Assembly: GCA_949287785.1 (NCBI GenBank)
Contig: CASEHR010000129.1
Span: 1-13,742 of the forward strand
DNA: 13,742 nt
Direction of reading: 5' to 3'
DNA from: an uncultured Bacillota bacterium
Lineage (GTDB): Bacteria > Bacillota_I > Bacilli_A > Erysipelotrichales > Erysipelotrichaceae
How positions within the stretch are numbered: position 1 is the first letter of the stretch; every line of letters starts with the position of its first letter. Below, piece by piece: positions 6,720-13,354 of the stretch. Under the pieces are notes generated by a model. It saw only the letters and a list, made by a program, of their open reading frames with translations, was not told where the DNA came from and made no database searches. The position numbers and the translations under genes were made by a program.

Positions 6720-6749
6720 ATTATAGAACTTTTATGGTATTTCTATGAA
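6720..6749 (-). promoter_or_regulatory. Promoter of the FakA-domain/desulfidase operon
   Basis: Minus-strand -10 TATAAT (6725-6720) with a weak -35 TTCATA 18 bases upstream. The leader is short, about 20 bases to the ATG at 6697. It faces away from the sortase promoter in the same 100-bp gap. Confidence 0.55.
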
Positions 6750-6773
6750 AAATAGGTAAAATTGATCTATAAT
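6744..6773 (+). promoter_or_regulatory. Promoter of the sortase gene
   Basis: Perfect -10 TATAAT (6768-6773) with a weak -35, ATGAAA (6745-6750), at 17-bp spacing. The ATG at 6798 follows about 20 bases after the expected start of transcription. Confidence 0.55.
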
Positions 6774-6797
6774 CAACACCGACAAAAGGAGAATCGT

Positions 6798-7583
6798 ATG
6801 AAGGGTAAGAAAAAGCTGATCATCGCTTTGTGTTCGATCATAGCTGTATGTGCACTGATCGTCTTTGCCAGTATGAGTTTATCAAACAACGGCACAAAAG
6901 CTGATGTGGTGAATGCTGATATACAGGCATTCAACAAACTGATCGATGCAAGTAAAGAAGATGAATTATATGCGGATGTCCGTCTTGATCAAAAGATCGT
7001 CTACAAGAATAAAGAGACCGATGGTACTTTAGCCCAGGTCGTCAATAAAGCCAGCGGTACGAAGGTTACATATGTTCCGATCGATCCTGCGACCTTTATT
7101 GAAACTGAGACCGGATCTTTATCAAGTGCATATACCACCGGATACATCGGTACGATAACGATTCCCGATGCGAATGTTTACGGTGCTTCACTGTATCGTT
7201 CATCCGATCCTACCTATATCGACGTGAACATCTATGCCACTGAAGTCCTTGACTGGAGTGGTATTATCGGTGTTGAAGGATCACCGGCGGTCATAGCCGG
7301 CCACAACAACATCGGTGTCTTTGGTGGTTTTGGCGGTCTGAGTGCCGGCAGCCAGATCTATTTCGATCTCGGTTATGGTGAATTTATCTATGAAGTTACC
7401 GGTTTTGCGGTCGGTGATGCCGCTGACGGCAATATCTATTTCAACGGTACGGATGTCATCAGTTATGGACAGGGCGGAGGATCACAATTGATCTTCTATA
7501 CCTGTTATCCATTGAATGCCTATCCAGCGACCCAGCGATATATCGTTTACTGTTCACTGGTAGATGGTACAGAATTGAGCTAA
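6798..7583 (+). CDS. Sortase (cysteine transpeptidase), TCYP motif
   Basis: A 261-residue membrane-anchored sortase, which cuts a C-terminal sorting signal on exported proteins and joins them to the cell wall or to each other. An N-terminal helix (about residues 7-28) after KGKKK anchors it with the catalytic domain outside. The triad is clear: His169 in IAGHNN, Cys236 in IFYTCYP and Arg247 in QRYIVYCSLV. The sortase-type strand TITIPDANVYGASLY starts the barrel. The TCYP motif recalls class D, but the class is not certain. ATG 6798 is preferred to the in-frame ATG 6762 because AAAGGAG precedes it and the -10 box lies between the two. No LPXTG-type substrate gene is seen here, so it is an orphan or housekeeping sortase. 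Confidence 0.9.
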   Translation: MKGKKKLIIALCSIIAVCALIVFASMSLSNNGTKADVVNADIQAFNKLIDASKEDELYADVRLDQKIVYKNKETDGTLAQVVNKASGTKVTYVPIDPATFIETETGSLSSAYTTGYIGTITIPDANVYGASLYRSSDPTYIDVNIYATEVLDWSGIIGVEGSPAVIAGHNNIGVFGGFGGLSAGSQIYFDLGYGEFIYEVTGFAVGDAADGNIYFNGTDVISYGQGGGSQLIFYTCYPLNAYPATQRYIVYCSLVDGTELS

Positions 7584-7596
7584 AGAGAATAACTAT

Positions 7597-7631
7597 ACCG
7601 GGCAAGATATATCTATCAAGCCCGGTTTTTA
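7597..7631 (+). terminator. Terminator of the sortase gene
   Basis: Perfect 7-bp GC-rich stem ACCGGGC (7597-7603) / GCCCGGT (7620-7626), a 16-nt loop and five T, 13 bases after the stop codon. Confidence 0.88.
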
Positions 7632-7674
7632 TATGTGTATATGAACATCACACATTTCTGAATCTATAAACGTT

Positions 7675-7982
7675 ATGATAGCCATATGATATCTTATCAT
7701 CGTCTTTATCTTATTGATCGTCTCGGCTATGCGTCTTTATATTTTCAGAGATGTCTTTCACCATTCCTATTCCTCTATTGCAGGAGAAATATCACAAAAT
7801 ATAGGCAAAACTTTATAAGAAATTATAGTGTTGTATTACTAAAAGGCACAGTCATTCTATTAGTATGTATCATATTCTCTCTTTTCGCATCAACACTGTC
7901 TATTGTCGATATAAGTGCTGCGGCTATTATGCAGGCTTGGTCATATATCGGACAAGTGACGTCTAATATGCTAGTGCTGTAA
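7675..7982 (+). pseudogene. Broken gene for a small two-helix membrane protein
   Basis: From ATG 7675 the frame reads M-I-A-I, then TGA (7687-7689), then good membrane-protein sequence YLIIVFILLIVSAMRLYIF and RDVFHHSYSSIAGEISQNIG, stopping at TAA 7816. Coding then continues in another frame from about 7820 to 7982 with a second helix (VVLLKGTVILLVCIIFSLFA) and the tail STLSIVDISAAAIMQAWSYIG. A TGG to TGA change plus one frameshift would restore a product of about 100 residues with two transmembrane helices. No ribosome binding site precedes ATG 7675, so even this may be the remains of something longer. No family recognised. Confidence 0.5.
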
Positions 7983-8052
7983 GAACATAAAAAATGAGTG
8001 ATGGGATCATAGTTTAAACTTACGGTAACTGACCCTTAACTTTTAAATATGA
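7983..8052. other. Non-coding stretch with an IS-end-like motif
   Basis: No gene. The bases around 8022-8042 (ACTGACCCTTAACTTTT) resemble the ends of IS3-family elements of the IS150 type, which often read TG..CTGACCCC..AAAGT. With no partner or target duplication visible this is only a resemblance. It would explain why the ATPase remnant that follows lacks its 5' part. Confidence 0.2.
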
Positions 8053-8328
8053 ATTGTTGAATCAAAAGAAGGACACAAAACAAAGAAACAGTGTGAGATC
8101 GATTTCGTGGTCAATAAAGGGACTAAGAAATATTATATACAATCCGCATTAAATGTTTCTGACCCCGATAAACTTAAAACGGAGATAAGACCATTAAAAA
8201 AGACAAGGGATTTCTTTAAAAAGATACTGATCGTCAAAACTTCGATGAAACCGTGGACTGATGATGACGGGATCCTTCATCTAGGTCTTTATGACTTTTT
8301 ATTGAATGAAAACGCACTTGAACAATAA
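8053..8328 (+). pseudogene. 3' remnant of an AAA ATPase gene with DUF4143 domain
   Basis: After a stop at 8050-8052 the frame reads IVESKEGHKTKKQCEIDFVV, then NKGTKKYYIQSALNV, DFFKKILIVKTSMKPWTDDDG and ILHLGLYDFLLNE, ending at TAA 8328. These are the well-conserved last 90 or so residues of the DUF4143-containing ATP-binding proteins, usually 400-450 residues, whose ATPase domain is N-terminal. Nothing of the ATPase domain is present upstream and there is no ribosome binding site; the GTG at 8107 is inside the conserved part. So this is a truncated relic, apparently without further damage in the part that remains. The role of the family is not firmly known. Confidence 0.8.
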
Positions 8329-8574
8329 GTTTAAAACTAGATATCCATATTAAGCACTAAACTGGTACCTGTAATTAGGACACTAGAAAAAAGTGGATAC
8401 ACGGTTTATATTACATTCCGACGTTTGAATTTAGATGTCAAAAAAGTGCTTTACATAGACTAAACTTGACTTTTTATCTATTCTAACTCGACAATAAAGC
8501 TCAGATATAATGTATATCAATGCATTAAAAACTCCTGATATTACATTAGATGTTATACAACGACATCATTAGTT
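8329..8574. other. Non-coding stretch, possible IS end remnant
   Basis: No open frame of interest. The bases 8371-8394 (TGTAATTAGGACACTAG, then AAAAAAGTGGA) look like an IS3-family end, and GTCAAAAAAGTGC at 8438-8450 may be a further scrap. A TATAAT at 8506-8511 has no good -35. This is where the transcript of the two lipoprotein genes ends, but I see no clear terminator hairpin. Confidence 0.2.
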
Positions 8575-9072
8575 TTATTCTATTCTTTCTAAGATATCAC
8601 CCAAACCATCATAGTTGAGCTCATAATAGATGGTCAAAGTATTGCCATCATCACTTATTTCATATCGATATTCTTCCTCTCTATCAGAAAACTTTACGCT
8701 CAGAGTATTTTTATCACATTTGTATGATCTAACAATAACCCCATCAATCCCCGATGATGTCGTATAATAATCAACATAGATCCCAGAAGGGTAAAAAACA
8801 CTAATATCGCCATACTTATCATATTTCAAACTATTTCCTTTTTCTCTAAAATTCAAACTTCGCCAATGACCACAGATACTCTTATCTTCAACGATGTTAT
8901 AATAATCATCTTGCATCAATAAATCCGGATGATCTAATATCTCAGGTGCGATATAACTTGCTTCATCAGACCAATCATAGCGATCAAAATATGACGGATC
9001 TATTTCTTTTGTCGTACAAGCAGATAGGCATAATATAAACACCAATAATAAATATATCCTCTTGATGATCAT
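8575..9072 (-). CDS. Lipoprotein of unknown function (second of a pair)
   Basis: A 165-residue lipoprotein precursor: MIIKRIYLLLVFILCLSAC with lipobox L-S-A-C and lipidated Cys19, so it should sit on the outer face of the membrane. After an acidic linker the mature part is rich in short strands, for example GHWRSLNF, GDISVFYPSGIYVDYY, NTLSVKFSDREEEYRYEI and NTLTIYYEL. This alternation recalls lipocalin-like or DUF5640-type small beta barrels, a guess from pattern only. Its ATG overlaps the TGA of the upstream lipoprotein gene by four bases (ATGA), so the two are translationally coupled and probably act together. It ends beside an eroded, IS-scarred stretch but is itself intact. Confidence 0.8.
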   Translation of the reverse strand: MIIKRIYLLLVFILCLSACTTKEIDPSYFDRYDWSDEASYIAPEILDHPDLLMQDDYYNIVEDKSICGHWRSLNFREKGNSLKYDKYGDISVFYPSGIYVDYYTTSSGIDGVIVRSYKCDKNTLSVKFSDREEEYRYEISDDGNTLTIYYELNYDGLGDILERIE

Positions 9073-9626
9073 AAGCCCCCTTTCAATCTTTCCATTTCTT
9101 CATCATAACTATAATTCGGTAAGCTGTTAAATATTTTGGTACCGTCTTCGTTTTTCAGAATCAAGATCGGTTTTCTTGGGTTATAACTATTATCTTGAAA
9201 AGAACACTCATAGCTTTCTTCATAAGTTTTACCATCATAGCGGTAATGTAGTGTAAGTTCTGAATCGATCAAATCAAAATAACCAATGGCTAAAGCATAA
9301 CGACCATCTACTTTTCCATATCTGATCAAAATGCCATTATCCCAAAGGTTTAAAGATTCTGTCTCACCATCAAAAGTCATCCAAAATCGAAATATTTTAT
9401 TGGTGTTTTCACCTATCATTGTATTATCAATATCTAGATCCTTAAGATTCTTGTTTGCTTTATCTCGATTATCGGTATAGGCAAACTTGATACAATCCAG
9501 TCTTCTTTCAACTTCAGGATCGCTCTTTGAGCATGCACATAGATTGATCAACATCACAATGACTGCGACGACCATAATCAAGCGGTATATAGCTGGGTTT
9601 TTATGCACCTCTTTCATGCTTTTCAT
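9069..9626 (-). CDS. Lipoprotein of unknown function (first of a pair)
   Basis: A 185-residue lipoprotein precursor. A basic N-terminus (MKSMKEVHKN...) leads to a hydrophobic stretch LIMVVAVIVMLINL and the lipobox L-C-A-C with lipidated Cys32. The mature part holds several amphipathic strands (RFWMTFDGETESLNLW, SELTLHYRYDG, KPILILKNEDGTKIF), much like its partner downstream. No strong Shine-Dalgarno sequence precedes ATG 9626; ATG 9617, in frame three codons on, is equally possible. It overlaps the next gene by four bases. Weak promoter-like boxes lie upstream (minus strand TTGTCA and TACAGT near 9690-9663). No family recognised. A cell-surface partner or protector for the nearby secreted peptidase is speculation. 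Confidence 0.78.
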   Translation of the reverse strand: MKSMKEVHKNPAIYRLIMVVAVIVMLINLCACSKSDPEVERRLDCIKFAYTDNRDKANKNLKDLDIDNTMIGENTNKIFRFWMTFDGETESLNLWDNGILIRYGKVDGRYALAIGYFDLIDSELTLHYRYDGKTYEESYECSFQDNSYNPRKPILILKNEDGTKIFNSLPNYSYDEEMERLKGGL

Positions 9627-9785
9627 ATAATTTATTACTCATCTAGATCTAATTTACTGTAAGTCAGAAATATATCATTGACAATATCACATTTACAACT
9701 TAAAGCTTTTCTAAATTATTTAGACTAGAGCAATTATTTTTCAGCTGAGTTAGAATGATATGTCAGTTCATGATAATCGTAACAT

Positions 9786-10508
9786 CTATCTTGAAACAAC
9801 AACAATCTTTTCTAGATAATATCCATCATCTATCGCATCTTCAACAGTTTTCCAATCGTACGCTCCAGGATCTCTTATATATACCGTTGGATCATCTGGA
9901 TCATTACTCCAATAATATGCATAAACAGTGGTATAATGTAGGCCTTCTGAAGAATGGTCAAATTGTAATATTACACGGTAATCATTGTCTAATGCAGTCA
10001 TAATCCTCCGCTTAGTACTTAAACTATCCCAATTAGCATCCTGTCTATTAACTAAAGTCAAACCTATTGATTGAGGCGAGGAGTACCAATTAACATTACA
10101 AGTATCAGTTGTACGTCCCATCAATACATTTGCTTCTGCGACAGTTCCGTTAAAGGTCCCAAGAGATCTTGCTGCTTGATACAGTGACAGAAAAGCACAA
10201 CCACTTTCTTTCACGCTATCAATACAATTTCCATTTTCAAATAAATTAAGGTCTTCATAATCATCTTGAGCATATCTTGGCATATTATATGAAACACCCC
10301 AGTCTCTACGATTTATATTATTATTACGACGTTCAAAAACTTTCCATTCCCACTCCGGTGTTGTGTAGTAAAAATCTTCATTAGCCTCATCAAAATGACA
10401 ATTTTTGCATCTACTGTCAGCACTGATCTCGACTTTGAGTGGAGCAACTAACAACACTACATTAAACACAGTTAGAATAGTCAACAGAAACTTAATATTT
10501 CTTATCAT
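9786..10508 (-). CDS. Secreted C39-like (papain-fold) cysteine peptidase
   Basis: A 240-residue exported protein. The signal peptide is about residues 1-30 (MIRNIKFLLTILTVFNVVLL...VEISA-DS), followed by a CKNC pair (34, 37). The rest fits the peptidase C39-like superfamily: nucleophile Cys104 in ESGCAFLSLYQAA, His191 in EGLHYTTVYAYYW and Asp213 in VYIRDPG, the usual order and spacing of the triad. Many C39-like proteins of this kind act as stand-alone secreted hydrolases of unknown target, unlike the C39 domains of bacteriocin exporters, which are fused to ABC transporters. No transporter is fused here. ATG 10508 is preceded by AGGGGG. A palindrome overlaps its -10 box. The gene abuts the cut end of an IS110 remnant, so its upstream region may have been rebuilt by that event. 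Confidence 0.8.
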   Translation of the reverse strand: MIRNIKFLLTILTVFNVVLLVAPLKVEISADSRCKNCHFDEANEDFYYTTPEWEWKVFERRNNNINRRDWGVSYNMPRYAQDDYEDLNLFENGNCIDSVKESGCAFLSLYQAARSLGTFNGTVAEANVLMGRTTDTCNVNWYSSPQSIGLTLVNRQDANWDSLSTKRRIMTALDNDYRVILQFDHSSEGLHYTTVYAYYWSNDPDDPTVYIRDPGAYDWKTVEDAIDDGYYLEKIVVVSR

Positions 10509-10527
10509 CTATATATCCCCCTATAAC

Positions 10528-10551
10528 TTGTTCATATTATAACATGAACAA
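10528..10551. promoter_or_regulatory. Operator-like palindrome over the -10 box of the peptidase gene
   Basis: Perfect 8-bp inverted repeat TTGTTCAT (10528-10535) / ATGAACAA (10544-10551) with an 8-bp spacer. The minus-strand -10 TATAAT (10541-10536) sits in the spacer, about 28 bases before the start codon. A dimeric repressor bound here would shut the promoter. The -35 is weak (TGTATA at 17-bp spacing), which could mean an activator is also needed. Confidence 0.55.
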
Positions 10552-10568
10552 CGTTAATTATACACCAG

Positions 10569-11129
10569 TCAAAAAAGTAGGCCCTTCAGCCATTTTAAAT
10601 GTTTTGTGGTCCAGTAGTTCGTTTCCGAATAGTGATGACCATTACGGGTCAAAAGCGATGATATCTGCTGCTTGATTCTTTTTAAGTTAGTCTTGATATC
10701 ATCCCGCATCCTGATGAACTCTTTGATCACATTGCCCTGGTCTGTTGGTACATAGACCGAACTATAAGCGCCATATGCCAAAGCTTCCGCTATCATCTTG
10801 GCATCTCTTTTATCGTTTTTGATCTTTCTTTTACCTCTTTCGACTTTCATCGTCGTTGGAGCTAAGATGATACACTTGATGCCGTTTTTAAAAAGATCAT
10901 GGTATAAAGAATATTCAAGACACCCTGCTTCATAGCCGCAGGTGATATCTAATTCATCATTAGGATTCTTTTTCTTGAAATTATCTATCACCTTGATAAT
11001 ATTTTTAGTTTCAGGTATGACCTGTGTTTGGAATAAAACTTTCCCTTCGCCATTTAGACTAGGCTCATAGATGCATACTGTGTAGTTTGTGGTATGGACA
11101 TCCATACCGATTTCGATTATTCTTTTCAT
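10569..11129 (-). pseudogene. IS110-family transposase, N-terminal half only
   Basis: IS110-family transposases are DEDD recombinases guided by a bridge RNA. This piece starts at ATG 11129, preceded by AGGAGG 4 bases away, and keeps the RuvC-like DEDD domain: Asp10 (IGMDVHTTNYTV), Glu67 (GYEAGCLEYSL), Asp106 and Asp109 (KNDKRDAKMIAEAL), then the helical region to KWLKGL at residue 183. It ends at residue 186, whereas the family is about 400 residues, so the C-terminal Tnp domain with the catalytic serine is missing. The frame is otherwise undamaged, which suggests recent truncation. The reading frame can be extended upstream to 11198, but the ribosome binding site supports 11129. It cannot be active. 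Confidence 0.9.
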
Positions 11130-11144
11130 GTAACCTCCTATTGT

Positions 11145-11162
11145 ATGCGGTAATTCCCGCAT
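11145..11162. other. Small hairpin in the leader of the IS110 remnant
   Basis: ATGCGG (11145-11150) / CCGCAT (11157-11162), 6-bp stem and 6-nt loop, 16 bases before the transposase start. In IS110 elements the bridge RNA can be encoded in the non-coding end ahead of the transposase gene, so this may be its last part. Only about 70-80 bases of leader remain, too few for a full bridge RNA. Confidence 0.35.
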
Positions 11163-11209
11163 TTTAATGTTCACATCAAAGCCTAAGGGTAAATCCACGT
11201 CTTTACAAT

Positions 11210-11731
11210 ATGAGAGGTTACTTTTATTTACCTCCTTTCGTCATTTCATATTGTCTATATCTATCCGTCATCAAAGATGCCTTTACTAAAGAGATACTCG
11301 CTTATGTACTATCAACTTCCCTTAAAGTCGATTTTGTCTTAGAAACGGTCAATGATCTTTTAAGAGATCACAAAGATGAACTCAAGACCGATGCCCTCAT
11401 CCATTCTGATCAAGGTGTACACTATACAAGTTATAGTTTCAGTGAGCTCTTAAAAGACAATAATATTCGTCGTTCGATGTCAAGGCGTGGTAACTGTTGG
11501 GACAATGCCCCGCAAGAATCGTTCTTCGGTCATATGAAAGATGAGATCGATATCACTAAATGTAATACTCTTGAAGATGTAAAGATGATAATCGATGACT
11601 ATATGGACTACTATAATAACGAGCGCTATCAAGAAGATCTGGCTTATCTGTCACCATCGGAATACTATCGTTACTATATGACCGGTGAATATCCACTCAA
11701 AGATATAGTAAAAGATCCGACCATAAAATAA
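11210..11731 (+). pseudogene. IS3-family (IS150-type) transposase OrfB, C-terminal half only
   Basis: The conserved integrase core begins at about 11246 with LYLSVIKDAFTKEILAYVLS and continues through the second catalytic Asp (ALIHSDQGVHYTS), then SMSRRGNCWDNAPQESFFGHMKDEI, which holds the catalytic Glu, then YMDYYNNERYQ and LSPSEYY. The first catalytic Asp, normally in a DVTYLP-like motif, is absent: at that point the sequence is RGYFYLPPF. The whole of OrfA and the N-terminal half of OrfB are missing. The ATG at 11210 is only the first one in the remaining frame. The 3' part is intact to TAA 11731. The IS110 remnant begins directly upstream on the other strand. Confidence 0.88.
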
Positions 11732-11733
11732 AT

Positions 11734-11801
11734 TACCCCGGGGCAGAGCCCTGAGACAGGGCTACTTCGATGCCTGTCTCACTCGCTTTGTGGGCGGGGT
11801 A
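11734..11801. other. GC-rich structured stretch after the IS3 remnant
   Basis: Outer stem TACCCCG (11734-11740) / CGGGGTA (11795-11801) encloses two competing hairpins: TGAGACAGG (11752-11760) / CCTGTCTCA (11773-11781), and AGCCCT (11747-11752) / AGGGCT (11758-11763). These share bases, so only one can form. The stretch is far richer in G and C than its surroundings. It could be the right end of the IS3 element or a separate structured RNA or DNA element. Confidence 0.5.
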
Positions 11802-12131
11802 TTCTAATCTGAGCGACACTCACATTATTTGAAAAGATATAATTGACGATAATCTTTTCATGGCAAAATGATAGACAAGATCATTTGCGTTACAAGAAAG
11901 ATCTATATATCTGCTTACATCCATATAATAATATGAGTATCGCTTTTTGGTCTTTTACCACTTTGTGGTATGGTCTAAGGAATAAGACTAAGAAAGCATT
12001 ATGTCACAAACAGTGAGAAATTAAACCACGAGTTGATTAAAATCCATATGATAATATCGTTATTAAACCATTGATACTTTGATTCTTGATGATCTTTGGT
12101 CCAAAATAAGATTGTAATGAAAGGGGTGGCT
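11802..12131. other. Non-coding stretch ahead of the MFS gene
   Basis: No gene I can support. It contains a 9-bp inverted repeat TGAAAAGAT (11830-11838) / ATCTTTTCA (11852-11860), a short perfect hairpin TACCAC-TTT-GTGGTA (11957-11971), and a TATAAT at 11924-11929 without a good -35. The promoter of the MFS gene must lie here but I cannot place it with confidence. Confidence 0.4.
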
Positions 12132-13346
12132 ATGAAACAGAAGCTTTTCAATAAAGATCTGATCTTGATCTTACAAGGCAATGCGGTAAGCCTTATCGGT
12201 GATGTTTTGTATTCTGTGGCTATTTCATATTGGGTGTATGCAAATACAGGTTCCACAACTCTGATGGGATTTACTGCCAGCATAGGCATGTTTGTCAGGA
12301 TGTTTCTTTTGCCGTTTGCCGGGTCTGTCATCGATAAATGCAATCGAAAATGGATGATCGTCATGATGGATGCTATACGCGGTGTTTTATTGTGTATTGT
12401 GGGAGCGATCGCCTTCAGTGGTCATTTAAGCATACAGATCATTATGTTTACCGCTTTTATTGCAGCTCTTTGCGGTGTCTTTTTTTCACCGGCTATCAGT
12501 ACAGCCCTCATCGATGTCATCCCGCGTGATGAGATGATCCGCGGTCAGTCATTAGGCAATACGATCAGTTCGATCATCAATCTCGTCGGCGATGCCGTTT
12601 CGGGATTTCTCGTCATTACCTTTGGTGTTCCATTGATCATCGTATTGAATGGTATCTCTTATCTTATCTCGGCTTTTACCGAAGTCTTTATCGCTTTACC
12701 TAAAACCACCCAACAAGGACAGAAGATCACTTTATTATCGATGTTTGCAGATATGAAAGATGCGATCAAAGAGATCATAAACGATCCGTCGCTGAGAGTG
12801 TTTATTCCGGTTGCGATCGTGATCAATCTGCTTAGTGGCGGTGTATACGACTTATTCATGGCTTTTGTCTTAGATGCCGGCTTTGATCTTGAAGACTACA
12901 GCGCCTTTGCTGCTGCTCAGACGGCTGCTTCTTTGGTGGTGGTGTTCATCCTGAGTGTCTTCAGATTTTCAAACAAGACCAGATACGCCTTATTTTCGGT
13001 CGGTTTTATCGGCTCGGGACTATTCTATCTCATCGTCTTCAACAATTCGTCATTCTGGGTCATGCTGATATGTCTTTTCATCGCTTCCGGACTCAATGTA
13101 TTGGGTAATTCGATCTTCAGCGCTGCCCTGTCCTTAGCTTTACCAGAACTCAACAGAGGGGCGATATTGGGCTTCTTTACAGCAGCATCCGTCGGTGGTT
13201 CAGCTCTTTCTTCGCCACTTTACGGAGTGCTTTGCGACATCATTCCGATCCATATCGTCTTTACAGCCGGTACGATCATATCTTTTATTCCTATAATCTA
13301 CATGTGTATAAATAAACATATCAAAAGATTCATCTTGGAAAATTAG
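12132..13346 (+). CDS. MFS transporter, DHA3-like drug or macrolide efflux type
   Basis: A 404-residue major facilitator superfamily membrane protein, probably a proton-driven exporter. The N-terminal helix pair LILILQGNAVSLIGDVLYSVAISYWVYANTGS is typical of the DHA3 group (MefA-like, MFS_3), as is MFVRMFLLPFAGSVIDKCNRKWMI, which contains the cytoplasmic loop 2-3 motif (G-x-x-x-D-x-x-x-R/K). About 11 or 12 hydrophobic segments follow, with a central loop rich in charged residues near residue 200. ATG 12132 is chosen because AAAGGGG lies just upstream; the earlier in-frame ATGs at 12096 and 12117 lack such a site. Its stop TAG overlaps the AGGAGG of the next gene, so the two form an operon. 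The substrate cannot be told; resistance should not be assumed. Confidence 0.88.
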   Translation: MKQKLFNKDLILILQGNAVSLIGDVLYSVAISYWVYANTGSTTLMGFTASIGMFVRMFLLPFAGSVIDKCNRKWMIVMMDAIRGVLLCIVGAIAFSGHLSIQIIMFTAFIAALCGVFFSPAISTALIDVIPRDEMIRGQSLGNTISSIINLVGDAVSGFLVITFGVPLIIVLNGISYLISAFTEVFIALPKTTQQGQKITLLSMFADMKDAIKEIINDPSLRVFIPVAIVINLLSGGVYDLFMAFVLDAGFDLEDYSAFAAAQTAASLVVVFILSVFRFSNKTRYALFSVGFIGSGLFYLIVFNNSSFWVMLICLFIASGLNVLGNSIFSAALSLALPELNRGAILGFFTAASVGGSALSSPLYGVLCDIIPIHIVFTAGTIISFIPIIYMCINKHIKRFILEN

Positions 13347-13354
13347 GAGGAAAA

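Larger units (their letters stand above)
10565..11801. mobile_element. Composite scar of two insertion sequences, IS110 and IS3 families
   Basis: Half of an IS110-family transposase gene (minus strand, 5' half kept) lies back to back with half of an IS3-family transposase gene (plus strand, 3' half kept). The join is somewhere between 11163 and 11230. Neither element is complete, and no target duplications or terminal repeats were found. The simplest history is insertion of the IS110 element into or next to the IS3 element, followed by deletions on both sides; the GC-rich structured stretch 11734-11801 is probably the IS3 tail. Exact borders are uncertain. Confidence 0.6.

Noticed and set aside
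569..8000. Stop-codon reassignment or recoding, suggested by several in-frame stops inside coding-like sequence
   Set aside because: The stops are of all three kinds (TAG, TGA, TAA) and are often joined by frameshifts. Intact genes nearby end with the same codons, and Trp is TGG throughout.
8107..8328. An independent 73-residue gene
   Set aside because: Conserved DUF4143 sequence extends upstream of the GTG and there is no ribosome binding site.
9755..10003. A plus-strand open frame of 82 codons
   Set aside because: It is a shadow of the peptidase gene on the other strand.
11830..11860. Terminator for the IS3 remnant
   Set aside because: The 9-bp stem is AT-rich and no T run follows it.
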